64,000 nucleotides of DNA. Source: Deltaproteobacteria bacterium. Lineage in GTDB: Bacteria > UBA10199 > JACPAL01. Of the stretch, positions 31,041 to 39,175 are shown in pieces; within the stretch, counting starts at the first letter, position 1; every line of letters begins with the position of its first letter. The position numbers and the translations under genes were made by a program. The DNA is taken from NCBI GenBank assembly GCA_016180845.1, contig JACPAK010000002.1:186001-250000 (forward strand), written 5' to 3'. A model generated the notes under the pieces. It was not told the origin of the DNA. It ran no database searches and worked only from the letters and a program-made list of their open reading frames with translations.

Positions 31041-31069
31041 TTGACTTTGAGCGAGAGATAAGGTTTATC
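31041..31069 (+). promoter_or_regulatory. Possible promoter of the radical SAM gene
   Basis: TTGACT (31041-31046) and TTTATC (31064-31069) are 17 bases apart, giving a leader of about 65 bases to the ATG at 31143. The -10 match is weak. Just upstream, GACGAAA (31001-31007) and TTTCGTC (31015-31021) form a 7-base hairpin. Confidence 0.3.
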
Positions 31070-31142
31070 TGAAAAATGAAATTCTATAGTAATATCAAAT
31101 ATTTAGAACGTTTAAAACAATCTAAACAAAGAGGAGTTGAAA

Positions 31143-33122
31143 ATGGCAATTGCCCACGATGAACTCAAAGAGATGCAAGAGGAACAATGGAGTCATCAAC
31201 CCAACAAGACCGAGTTTTACTCTCCGAAGGGGGATCGTCCCGGACTTTCCTCAACGAAGTTGGCCCAAGGGGGGTTCAAGCTTCTTGATAAAATTGTCGT
31301 TGGCCTTGCCAAGAGCCTCTGGCCGCTTCTTCGTTTGATCAACAAGATTCATCAGGGAAAGGCCTTTCAACCCAAATGGGCACCGGCGCCTCTTCTCAAA
31401 AAGAAGGAGAGGACGTTTCCTCAGCTCGGCTGGCCACGCACCACCGATTCTCTTTGCCCTCGTTGCGTTAAAGAGGTTCGGGAAGAGATTGTTTCCGGGG
31501 TTAAAGACTACACACAGCTTATTCAAGAGAAGCCGGGCGAGATCAAGGCGGAGATCGTCGAGCGAGACGGCAAGATCTTGATGGTCAAGGAATGTCCGAA
31601 GCATGGCCATTTTGAGGATGTGATGGCGATCGATCCGAAATTTTTGAAGAGAATTGAGAAGCTCTATCCCGGAAGAGACTTTAAATCCCCGCTGACGGAA
31701 CTGAGAAATCACGGCACCTCTTCGATTCAGTACGGTCGTGGTTCGGTTCTGACTGTCGACCTGACGAACCGGTGCAACATGATGTGCGATCCTTGTTTCA
31801 TGGATGCCAATCAGGTCGGTTATGTCCATGAGCTTTCCTGGGATGAGGTCAAAGAGATTCTCGACAATTCCTTGAAGATTAAGCCACGCCGTCAGATGTC
31901 AGTTCAGTTTTCCGGCGGTGAGCCGACGATCTCCCCCTATTTTCTCGATGCCATCCGGTATGCCAAAGAGGTTGGTTACTTCAGTGTGCAGGCGGCGACA
32001 AACGGGATCCGTTTTGCTCAGGATCCTGAATTTGCAAAAGCGGCGTACGATGCCGGGCTTCGGATTGCCTATTTCCAGTTCGATGGTGTCGGGAATGAGA
32101 AGAATGAGCATCGAAAAATCAGTAATCTGTTTGACGTAAAACTTCGGGCCATTACCAATCTGCATGACGCCGGAATCGATGTGGTGCTCGTCGTGACTCT
32201 TGTGAACACCATAAACGATGACCAGGTAGGAGCGATTGTTGATTTTGCGATTCAAAACTCGGACAAGATCACCTTTGTCTCATTCCAGCCGGTTTCATTC
32301 ACGGGACGCGACGAAGATGTTTCTGACGAGGATCGAAAAAAGCAACGTTACACCCTCTCTCATCTCGCCCATGACCTGAAAAAACAGACTGGGATTTCGG
32401 AACCCCTGCGGGACTGGTTCCCCCTTTCGGCGATTGGCCCCTTTTCCGATCTGGCCGATTATCTCAAGGGACCCAATCAAGATTGGGGGACCTTGAAATG
32501 TGGATGTCATCCTAATTGTGGGACTGGCATGGCGCTCTTTGTCGATAAGCGTTCCAAGGAGTGGTTGCCAATGTCCGAGTTTCTGAATATCGAGCAGCTT
32601 TTAAGTGACATTCAGGAAATCACGGATGCCTGCCAACCTGCTTGGCTCACAAAGGCAGAGGTCGCCTGTTCTCTCTTGAGAAACTACAACGCCTCAAAGG
32701 CTCCGAGGGAGCTTACCCTCAAGGATTTTCTTTTAAAATTTGATAAAGGGACCGGTGGCGGGTTGCGCGGTGGCAAGGGAAATTACGGGGTTGGCCGCGA
32801 GCGCCAGAAGGATCGTTGGCACTTCATGTTTGTCGCCGGGATGTGGTTCCAGGATCTCTTCAATTATGATTTTCGCCGGACAGAAATGTGTATTATCCCG
32901 TACGGCACCCAATTAGGGGAGATCTCTTTCTGTGCCTACAATACCGGAGTTGGTTGGAGGCAGATCATTGAAAATATGTTCAAGAATGCCGATGTTGGCG
33001 ATTGGTACAAAAAGAATGGTCGCCATGCCGTGTATGCGGGAAGCCGGCCGATGCCGGTACCGGATCAGGGGTTTGATGTGAAGTTGCCGGCTTCTCTCGA
33101 TTTGCCGGCGTATAGGCAATAA
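31143..33122 (+). CDS. Radical SAM protein of the MJ0619/Tes-like family
   Basis: The 659-residue protein has a zinc-binding-like N-terminal part (C105-x2-C108 in LCPRCVKE and C151 in KECPKHGHF), the radical SAM cluster motif C211-x3-C215-x2-C218 in TNRCNMMCDPCFM, the SAM-binding FSGGEPT, and more cysteines in KCGCHPNCG and in a C-terminal region with NYDFRRTEMCIIPYG and ISFCAYN. This architecture is that of the MJ0619/Tes group, whose archaeal member joins lipid chains into tetraethers. It is linked to lipid work here by the neighbouring CDP-alcohol phosphatidyltransferase. GAGGAG six bases before the ATG supports the start. The substrate is unproven. Confidence 0.85.
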   Translation: MAIAHDELKEMQEEQWSHQPNKTEFYSPKGDRPGLSSTKLAQGGFKLLDKIVVGLAKSLWPLLRLINKIHQGKAFQPKWAPAPLLKKKERTFPQLGWPRTTDSLCPRCVKEVREEIVSGVKDYTQLIQEKPGEIKAEIVERDGKILMVKECPKHGHFEDVMAIDPKFLKRIEKLYPGRDFKSPLTELRNHGTSSIQYGRGSVLTVDLTNRCNMMCDPCFMDANQVGYVHELSWDEVKEILDNSLKIKPRRQMSVQFSGGEPTISPYFLDAIRYAKEVGYFSVQAATNGIRFAQDPEFAKAAYDAGLRIAYFQFDGVGNEKNEHRKISNLFDVKLRAITNLHDAGIDVVLVVTLVNTINDDQVGAIVDFAIQNSDKITFVSFQPVSFTGRDEDVSDEDRKKQRYTLSHLAHDLKKQTGISEPLRDWFPLSAIGPFSDLADYLKGPNQDWGTLKCGCHPNCGTGMALFVDKRSKEWLPMSEFLNIEQLLSDIQEITDACQPAWLTKAEVACSLLRNYNASKAPRELTLKDFLLKFDKGTGGGLRGGKGNYGVGRERQKDRWHFMFVAGMWFQDLFNYDFRRTEMCIIPYGTQLGEISFCAYNTGVGWRQIIENMFKNADVGDWYKKNGRHAVYAGSRPMPVPDQGFDVKLPASLDLPAYRQ

Positions 33123-33279
33123 AAATCCCCCCGCCGTGGTTTGCCCAAGTTTCAATTGCCCCCCTTTGCTAAAGTGGGGCGTCAATAAATTTGGATTGCT
33201 CATTTTTTACCCCTTTTACCCCACTTTGAAAAAGGGGGGTTGAGGAATTCAGTGGCTTTAATTTGAGGGGGGATTTTTA
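33120..33279. repeat. MITE-like palindromic element between convergent genes
   Basis: TAAAAATCCCCCC (33120-33132) and GGGGGGATTTTTA (33267-33279) are perfect 13-base terminal inverted repeats. Inside, a C6-TTT...AAAGTGGGG block near 33159-33179 is repeated in inverted, imperfect form near 33219-33239, so the whole 160 bases can fold on itself. The TA at each end suggests a TA target-site duplication. No open frame lies inside, so a transposase would act in trans. The first three bases at each end are the TAA stop codons of the two flanking genes. Confidence 0.8.
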
Positions 33280-34104
33280 CATCAACCATCTCTGTACAAA
33301 CCGTCGAAAAAGCCGTTTGGATTGAGGTGCTGGATCGAGTTGGATCAGTACATACTGGATCCGATAGATGGCGCCGATGATCGTAAAGATTGCGATAATG
33401 ATGAGTGCTAGCATTGTCAGGAAGTCATGCGGCACTCCCCAGATAAAAGAAACGAGGTAAGCGAAGATCGGGCTGAAGATCGATCCAACGCCGAGATAGA
33501 CGATACGTTCCGGTCTTTGCATGATCCCTTTTGTTACTTTCACACCGACCCCTTCTCCACGAGCCCGTGTATAAGAAACCATCAGGGAACCAATTAATGC
33601 TGAGACGACGAAATAGAGGACCCAACTGTCCCGGTACCAGCTCGCAAGTCCAAGGAACACCACCGCCTCAGCAAATCGATCAATTACCGAATCAAAAAAG
33701 GCGCCCGAACGTGTCTCCCGGTTCGTCAATCGGGCAACGCGTCCATCCAGCAGGTCGAACGTCGCCCCAAAAATCATGAGCCAGCCACCAGCACCGACCA
33801 TCCCCAAGTGAAAGAAGTAACCTGAGATGGCTGAGACAACGAGCCCAAGAAGTGTCAAGGCATCAGGGCTGATACCGAGACGAACCAAAGACCTTTCGAC
33901 CGGCCCCAGAAGCCAATACCAATACTCCACGAGGAATTTTGAGAGGAATCTGGAATACTCCTTCCGATCGACATCCTCATGCCGTGGCCTTTTGTTGCGA
34001 ACGAATCTGAAGGTAGCAAGCGTCGTGAGGAAAAGGATATTGACTGCAATCAAGGGTGCTAGCGATATCCAGATAGGGTCCAGTTGGATCAAATATTGGA
34101 TCAT
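33277..34104 (-). CDS. CDP-alcohol phosphatidyltransferase family protein
   Basis: The 275-residue membrane protein has the complete catalytic signature D117-x2-D120-G-x2-A-R-x8-G-x3-D138-x3-D142. It has about six to eight membrane segments and an N-terminal extension of about 70 residues with its own membrane helix. Enzymes of this family transfer a phosphoalcohol from a CDP-linked donor, for example making phosphatidylglycerol phosphate or phosphatidylinositol phosphate; the acceptor cannot be read from sequence. Its stop is supplied by the neighbouring palindromic element. It converges on the Tes-like radical SAM gene. Confidence 0.9.
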   Translation of the reverse strand: MIQYLIQLDPIWISLAPLIAVNILFLTTLATFRFVRNKRPRHEDVDRKEYSRFLSKFLVEYWYWLLGPVERSLVRLGISPDALTLLGLVVSAISGYFFHLGMVGAGGWLMIFGATFDLLDGRVARLTNRETRSGAFFDSVIDRFAEAVVFLGLASWYRDSWVLYFVVSALIGSLMVSYTRARGEGVGVKVTKGIMQRPERIVYLGVGSIFSPIFAYLVSFIWGVPHDFLTMLALIIIAIFTIIGAIYRIQYVLIQLDPAPQSKRLFRRFVQRWLM

Positions 34105-34143
34105 ATTGACATCAGTAAACTATTGAGTTTAGGTGAAATATCA

Positions 34144-34308
34144 ATGGAAAATTTTCTGAAAATTATCACCCAACCTGACAACATCGCTATCTTGATCATG
34201 ATGGTAGCGGTGATCGCTTGTACCTATACCGCTTTTCGCGAGATCGTCCGGAATGATCGCCTCATCAAAGAAGGAAAAAAGGACGAGATCTACAAAAGAA
34301 TGATTTAG
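34144..34308 (+). CDS. 54-residue membrane microprotein
   Basis: The peptide starts MENFLKIITQPDNIAIL, has one hydrophobic segment (IAILIMMVAVIACTYTAF) and ends with a charged tail (REIVRNDRLIKEGKKDEIYKRMI). The PDN-I-I, hydrophobic span, then REIxxND+LI-x-G-+xD-I pattern resembles small single-span proteins I recall from deltaproteobacterial genomes; their function is not known to me. I chose the ATG at 34144 with AGGTGA upstream; an ATG at 34084 would overlap the divergent gene. Its stop directly abuts the stop of the opposing gene. Confidence 0.6.
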   Translation: MENFLKIITQPDNIAILIMMVAVIACTYTAFREIVRNDRLIKEGKKDEIYKRMI

Positions 34309-34773
34309 TTAAAGGTAATATTTCTCGCGGAGGGCGAGGAATTTTTTCCCGTCAATAAATTCTATCGGTGCCAACTCGATGACTGTCTTTAGTTCCGGAC
34401 TAAATTCTCCTGTAGTGATGAAGATCCCTTTTGTCACGCGTTCCTGAAGGACCATGCTTGAAAATTCGAGGATTTGCGAGATCTCGACAACACTCGATGG
34501 GGAAAGAAAGAGTCCGCGAATCAGCAGCAGGCCACCGGTAATCGGAGCGGGGTTTTGCGCCATGATATCGATCTGATTTCCTTTTTCTTCTTTTTCGATC
34601 AGTTCGAGTTTCATCGCATCGATCAGATCGAGGCAAGAACGATAAAACTGAATCGGACTTTGAAAAGATTCGGGAAGTTTCTGAATTTTTCTTTTCCGAT
34701 CAGAAAGGGCGATGAGGAAGATCAGAAAAAAACCAAAAGCAAGACCAAATCCGATGACAAAAAAGACAGACAC
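34309..34773 (-). CDS. Membrane-anchored Mrr/restriction-endonuclease-like protein
   Basis: The 154-residue protein has one N-terminal membrane helix (FFVIGFGLAFGFFLIFLIALS) followed by a domain that resembles Mrr_cat: a hydrophobic GGLLLIRGLFLS strand, a helix, then KGIFITTGEFSPEL and IEFIDGKKFLAL. In active Mrr-like enzymes the central strand carries Q/E-x-K; here that position reads I-R-G, so catalysis is doubtful and a degenerate, possibly regulatory domain is likely. It lies next to and on the same strand as the RelA/SpoT-like gene, with one base between. Confidence 0.6.
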   Translation of the reverse strand: MSVFFVIGFGLAFGFFLIFLIALSDRKRKIQKLPESFQSPIQFYRSCLDLIDAMKLELIEKEEKGNQIDIMAQNPAPITGGLLLIRGLFLSPSSVVEISQILEFSSMVLQERVTKGIFITTGEFSPELKTVIELAPIEFIDGKKFLALREKYYL

Positions 34774-34774
34774 A

Positions 34775-35842
34775 TCAAGCTCCTTGGATCACTCTTTTGG
34801 TGACACCGATTCGTTGTCTTTCCTTATAGAGAGAGTAGACGTTTTCTCCAAGATTATTGAGGCGTTCAGTCTCCTGGTCCATCATTCTAATTTCAACGGG
34901 TACATGGGTAATGCAGCCCAGTGACTCCAGCGGGTGCTGGGAGTTGCTGACGTAATGATCCAGCCGGACAGGCACCGCGACCACGAATTTAATCAGGTCA
35001 TATTTTTTCCCTGAATGCTCTTTATCAGGTATCGCGTAAGGAAGGGAGGTGATCAGATGATTGTTGATGGACTTGAGTTTTTTGGAAAACGCATAGGAGG
35101 CACGATGTTTCCAGGGGAGAGTGTCACGAAGATTGATCAGCCGATTTACAGAGAGATTGGGAATTACGTAATTAACGGGCAAAACTGTCTGGAAAAGATG
35201 AAGAATGACCTCGAGGAGATTCTCTTTTTTCGGAGTCACGATCTGAAATCGTAATCGATCATGAGTGGGGACCCCCAATGTCCCTTTTTTGGAGATGATG
35301 CGGGTAATGAGACTCTCCTTTTGTTTGCGTCCTCCCTGGTATTTTATCCCTATCCGGGTCAGGGAAGAGAGCTCACGTTCCATTTTGTCTTCGACAAGAC
35401 TAAAAAGATTCCGATTGCTGATCGAAAGATTGTAAAGGAGTTCCCGTCCGTTCAGAAGATGGATGACATTCATGACCTTCAATAAGGCACAGGCCAGCTT
35501 CTGGGTTTTTGGATCCTTGAGATCGGAAGCGGCAAAAAAAATATCTTCGATCGATGTCGGTTTTAGAAGGGAAACAGGCAGTGTGAGACGAAGCTGATTC
35601 TGGATATAACCGATCGCTTCACTCTGGAGACTCATGAGGGCTGTATGGTCTCTGGGATTGCTGAGATGAAACTCATTGATCTTTAGAATTTGCACCACAT
35701 CCTCTCTTGTCGAACAGTAGAATTGAGGCCAGTCGATCACGGATTCGCCTAAGAGAGCCGTCTTGAGAATGATCTTTTCTCTGGGAGTTCTGGTTGTCAT
35801 GTCAGTCGGCAAAAACGTATCAGATGTTACATTTATTGACAA
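34775..35842 (-). CDS. RelA/SpoT synthetase-like protein (TIGR04552-like)
   Basis: This 355-residue soluble protein appears to belong to an uncharacterised group best known to me from myxobacteria (TIGR04552-like). An N-terminal helical half is followed by a region whose motifs follow the ppGpp synthetase order: H194-D195-R196-L-R198-F-Q-I-V-T, then PVEIRMMDQETERLNNLGE from residue 315, matching the EIQxR-type motif of RelA but with altered residues. This is inference from motif order. The first codon is TTG at 35842; an ATG at 35800 is an equally likely start and gives 341 residues. Confidence 0.7.
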   Translation of the reverse strand: MSINVTSDTFLPTDMTTRTPREKIILKTALLGESVIDWPQFYCSTREDVVQILKINEFHLSNPRDHTALMSLQSEAIGYIQNQLRLTLPVSLLKPTSIEDIFFAASDLKDPKTQKLACALLKVMNVIHLLNGRELLYNLSISNRNLFSLVEDKMERELSSLTRIGIKYQGGRKQKESLITRIISKKGTLGVPTHDRLRFQIVTPKKENLLEVILHLFQTVLPVNYVIPNLSVNRLINLRDTLPWKHRASYAFSKKLKSINNHLITSLPYAIPDKEHSGKKYDLIKFVVAVPVRLDHYVSNSQHPLESLGCITHVPVEIRMMDQETERLNNLGENVYSLYKERQRIGVTKRVIQGA

Positions 35843-35872
35843 TAAGTAAGCTTTTCTGCAAAGAAATTCAAA

Positions 35873-37165
35873 ATGACTTCTAAAATTCTGGCGATTAACG
35901 CGCGTGAAATCATCGATTCCCGAGGGTGGCCGACCGTAGAGGCAGATGTTGTTTTGGATAACCAGATGATCGGGCGTGCCGCGGTCCCTTCAGGGGCCTC
36001 GACCGGAAGTTTTGAGGCGATCGAATTAAGGGATGGTGACTCAAAGCGGTATCTTGGAAAAGGTGTCCGGAGGGCTATTCAGAATATCCATTCCCTGATT
36101 TCGGAAAAGTTAAAGGGTTTTGAGATCGGCCGACAGGGTGACTTGGATCGTCTGCTGCTTGAGATTGACGGAACGAAGGAAAAATCTCATCTCGGGGCGA
36201 ATGCGATGCTGGCGGTCTCGCTCGCCTATGCGAGGGCGACCGCGCTCGCCAAAAAAATCCCCCTCTATCGTCTCCTGTCTGATTTGGCGCAGGAATCCGG
36301 AACTCTGCTCCCTGTCCCTTTCATGAATGTGATTAACGGGGGACGGCATGCGGACAATAATATTGATATCCAGGAGTTTATGATTGTTCCGATCGGAGAG
36401 CGGTTCTCACACTCGCTTCAAATCGGTGTTGAGGTTTTTCAGAATTTGAAAAAACTCCTTTCGTCAAAAAATCTTTCGACGGCGGTCGGGGATGAAGGGG
36501 GATTTGCGCCACGGGTCGATTCCAATCGGCAGGTATTGGAGCTTTTGTGTGAAGCGATCAAGAAGGCGGGGTATCGAGCTGGGAAAGAGGTCTTTCTGGG
36601 ATTGGACGTGGCGGCCAGCGAGTTTTTTATGAATGGGGAGTATCGATTGAGGACCGAGGAGGGGGTGAAAAGGACAGCGGCAGAACTGTCAGATTACTAC
36701 CGGCGTCTCAAAAATGATTTTGAACTTATTTCGATCGAGGATGGTCTTGCGGAGGAGGATTGGTCCGGATGGGTTTCAATGACCCGGCAGATGGGTGGTG
36801 TTCTTCAGTTGGTTGGAGATGATCTCTTCGTGACAAATCCTGACCGGCTCCGTAAGGGGATCGAACTCAAGGCGGGGAATGCGATCCTGATCAAGGTCAA
36901 TCAGATCGGAACCCTTTCCGAAACGCTCGAAACAATTCGATTGGCGAAGAGTCATGGTTATCGGTGTCTCATTTCCCATCGATCCGGGGAGACGGAGGAT
37001 TCCTTCATTGCTGATTTGGCTGTCGGGGTTGAGGCGGGTCAAATCAAGACAGGGAGTCTCGCCCGTTCGGAGCGATTGGCCAAATACAATCAACTCTTGA
37101 GGATCGAAGAGGAACTCGGAAAATCAGCCAGGTTCCCTGATCGAACTTTTCTCTCAAAGCACTAA
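35873..37165 (+). CDS. eno: Enolase
   Basis: Enolase interconverts 2-phosphoglycerate and phosphoenolpyruvate. The 430-residue protein has family motifs [85 protein letters not shown] and the C-terminal [18 protein letters not shown] with GQIKTGS. It is divergent from the RelA-like gene, separated by as little as 30 bases, and shares one base with rimI. Confidence 0.98.
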   Translation: MTSKILAINAREIIDSRGWPTVEADVVLDNQMIGRAAVPSGASTGSFEAIELRDGDSKRYLGKGVRRAIQNIHSLISEKLKGFEIGRQGDLDRLLLEIDGTKEKSHLGANAMLAVSLAYARATALAKKIPLYRLLSDLAQESGTLLPVPFMNVINGGRHADNNIDIQEFMIVPIGERFSHSLQIGVEVFQNLKKLLSSKNLSTAVGDEGGFAPRVDSNRQVLELLCEAIKKAGYRAGKEVFLGLDVAASEFFMNGEYRLRTEEGVKRTAAELSDYYRRLKNDFELISIEDGLAEEDWSGWVSMTRQMGGVLQLVGDDLFVTNPDRLRKGIELKAGNAILIKVNQIGTLSETLETIRLAKSHGYRCLISHRSGETEDSFIADLAVGVEAGQIKTGSLARSERLAKYNQLLRIEEELGKSARFPDRTFLSKH

Positions 37166-37623
37166 TGGATCCGGATCTCGATATTTCTTTGGCAAAAGTA
37201 GAGGATTTGGAAGAGATCTTGTCGATCGAGAGGGTTTCATTTCCGAATCCCTATACGCTGAAACTCTTTCAGATGGAGCTTTACCTGGATATCGCGCATC
37301 TCTTGATTGCCAAAAAACAGGGGAGGGTGGTTGGCTATATTGACTTCTGGCATGTGGGGCCTGAGATCCATCTCGTCAATATCGCTGTCCACCCGGAGTA
37401 TCGTCGTCACGGTATCGGCGAATCTCTCATGAGGACGATGGTCTCTTATGGTGAAGGGAATCATGTCGAGGAAATTTACCTCGATGTTCGGGTCTCTAAT
37501 AAAGGCGCGATCGCCCTCTATGAAAAATATGGATTCAAAACCAGCTCCGTTCGGAAGGCGTATTATAAGGATAATAATGAAGATGCGCTCGTGATGCGAA
37601 AGGGGATGGGTGGGAGACCTTGA
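37165..37623 (+). CDS. rimI: Ribosomal-protein-alanine N-acetyltransferase RimI-like
   Basis: The 152-residue GNAT protein has the acetyl-CoA-binding motif region HLVNIAVHPEYRRHGIGESLMRTMVSYG and the C-terminal YLDVRVSNKGAIALYEKYGFKTSSVRKAYYKDNNEDALVM typical of RimI. RimI acetylates the N-terminus of S18; other GNAT targets are possible. The ATG shares a base with the eno stop. No TsaB or TsaD gene is adjacent, unlike in many genomes. Confidence 0.88.
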   Translation: MDPDLDISLAKVEDLEEILSIERVSFPNPYTLKLFQMELYLDIAHLLIAKKQGRVVGYIDFWHVGPEIHLVNIAVHPEYRRHGIGESLMRTMVSYGEGNHVEEIYLDVRVSNKGAIALYEKYGFKTSSVRKAYYKDNNEDALVMRKGMGGRP

Positions 37624-37659
37624 CTCGGCATCAAATTAAGTAAATAATGGATATTAATA

Positions 37660-38262
37660 ATGCTTTCCTCAAACGTATTAGTCCTCAACCGCTCTTTTGT
37701 TCCCATCAATATCACCTCGGTGCGGCGTGCCTTTGTCCTCTTTTATCAGGGGCTTGCCAAGGCGGTCGACCACGAACTCTTTGAGACGTTTGATTTCAAG
37801 AGCTGGACCGAGCTCTCCGTCAACTCGCATCATGAAACGATCGGTCTCGTAAACCATATTATCCGGATCCCGCGCGTGATTCTCCTGACCGCTTATGACC
37901 GGATGCCGCGTCGTCATGTTCGTTTTTCGCGAAACAACATCTATCTTCGTGATGGAAATCGGTGCCAGTTTTGCGGTGAGGATTTTTCCCGGAACGAGTT
38001 GAATCTCGACCATGTGATTCCGCGGTCTCGTGGGGGGAAGACGACATGGGAAAATGTGGTCACAAGCTGCATCGAATGTAATCGAAAAAAGGGGGGGCGT
38101 CTCCCTTCAGAGGCGGGTCTTGCGTTGATCCGCCATCCGATCAGACCTCGATGGACGCCGTTTGTTGATTTTTCCGGACGGGCCCATTCCTACAAAGAAT
38201 GGAAACCTTTCTTCAAAAACCTGGTCGATTTCAGCTACTGGAATTTGGAATTGGAAGAGTAA
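37660..38262 (+). CDS. HNH endonuclease family protein
   Basis: The 200-residue protein starts with a family-specific region (VLVLNRSFVPINITSVRRAFVLFYQGLAKAV) and then has an HNH domain: C-x2-C in RCQFCGEDF, LDHVIPRSRGGKTTWENVV, and C-x2-C in SCIECNRKKG. Such chromosomal HNH proteins are widespread; a role in DNA repair or RNA processing is suspected but not established. It stands between rimI and rluD with short gaps. Confidence 0.88.
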   Translation: MLSSNVLVLNRSFVPINITSVRRAFVLFYQGLAKAVDHELFETFDFKSWTELSVNSHHETIGLVNHIIRIPRVILLTAYDRMPRRHVRFSRNNIYLRDGNRCQFCGEDFSRNELNLDHVIPRSRGGKTTWENVVTSCIECNRKKGGRLPSEAGLALIRHPIRPRWTPFVDFSGRAHSYKEWKPFFKNLVDFSYWNLELEE

Positions 38263-38277
38263 AGACGGGGGATCTGA

Positions 38278-39174
38278 ATGCAACGTACCCGTCTTGATAT
38301 TTATCTCACAAAGAACCATCCCCAACTCAGCCGAACCGAACTCAAAAATAGGATCGATGAGGGGGCGATCACTGTCGATGGGATCGTCCGGAAGCCAAGT
38401 TATCTCTTAAAAGGTGGAGAAAAGATCGAGTTCAAGAGGCGTTCTCCACCGCGTCCCAAAAGTGGTCCCGAGGAGATCCCGCTCGATATCCTTTATGAAG
38501 ACGATCTGATCCTCGTCGTGAACAAGCCGGCTGGCATGGTGGTCCATCCGGCGGCCGGGAATTATTCGGGGACGCTCGTGAATGCGTTGATGTGGCATTT
38601 GAAAATCCCCCCCTCAGTCCCCCTCTTTGACAAAGAGGGGGAAGGGGGAGATTTAAGACCCGGTATCGTTCATCGTCTCGACAAAGGGACCTCTGGCGTC
38701 ATGGTTGTCGCCAAGACCGACTCGGCGCTTAAGAATCTCATGAACCAGTTCAAAAAGCGTGAGGTTCAGAAAACGTATCTCGCCCTCGTCTCTGGTCATT
38801 TCAAAAAAAAAGAGGGGATGATCGATTTCGCAATCGGTCGCGATCAAATTCATCGTCGAAAATTTTCATCGAAGTCCCGTTTTAAAAGGGAGGCGGTGAC
38901 ACATTACAAGGTCATTCGGGAATTTTTGCCCCCCTTGTCGTTATTGGAAGTCTATCCGAAGACAGGCCGGACGCATCAGATTCGCGTTCACCTCTCCGAG
39001 TCAGGTCATCCGATTGTGGGGGATACACATTACGGGGCGAAGAGACTCGAGGGCCTGACTCGACCTTTTTTGCATGCCGCCTCCCTCAAGTTTCGTCATC
39101 CGGAGACGGGAAATGAATTGGGTTTCTCTGCCTCACTGCCTGAGGAGCTCTTGAGCCTTATCAATCGGCTCTAA
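38278..39174 (+). CDS. rluD: RluD-type 23S rRNA pseudouridine synthase with in-frame repeat insertion
   Basis: The protein (298 residues) has an N-terminal S4 domain (RLDIYLTKNHPQLSRTELKNRIDEGAITVDG) and the RluA-family catalytic domain with the aspartate motif GIVHRLDKGTSGVMVVAK, then LEVYPKTGRTHQIRVHLSESGHPIVGD. It should make pseudouridines in helix 69 of 23S rRNA. Residues 109-126 (KIPPSVPLFDKEGEGGD) are encoded by a palindromic repeat inserted in frame just before the catalytic motif, in a loop that varies in length in the family. The stop is one base from the end of the opposing gene. Confidence 0.93.
   Translation: MQRTRLDIYLTKNHPQLSRTELKNRIDEGAITVDGIVRKPSYLLKGGEKIEFKRRSPPRPKSGPEEIPLDILYEDDLILVVNKPAGMVVHPAAGNYSGTLVNALMWHLKIPPSVPLFDKEGEGGDLRPGIVHRLDKGTSGVMVVAKTDSALKNLMNQFKKREVQKTYLALVSGHFKKKEGMIDFAIGRDQIHRRKFSSKSRFKREAVTHYKVIREFLPPLSLLEVYPKTGRTHQIRVHLSESGHPIVGDTHYGAKRLEGLTRPFLHAASLKFRHPETGNELGFSASLPEELLSLINRL
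38602..38655. repeat. Palindromic repeat inserted in frame in rluD
   Basis: The 54 bases begin AAAATCCCCCCC and end GGGGGAGATTT, and the middle reads CCCCCTCTTTG-a-CAAAGAGGGGG, so the element is a near-perfect hairpin. Its length is 18 codons and the frame is preserved. The AAAATCCCCCC terminus is the same as that of the MITE at 33120-33279, which points to one family. Confidence 0.75.
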
Positions 39175-39175
39175 T

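Noticed and set aside
38278-39174. rluD as a broken gene because of the repeat insertion
   Set aside because: The insertion is 54 bases, keeps the frame, and the catalytic and S4 motifs on both sides are intact.
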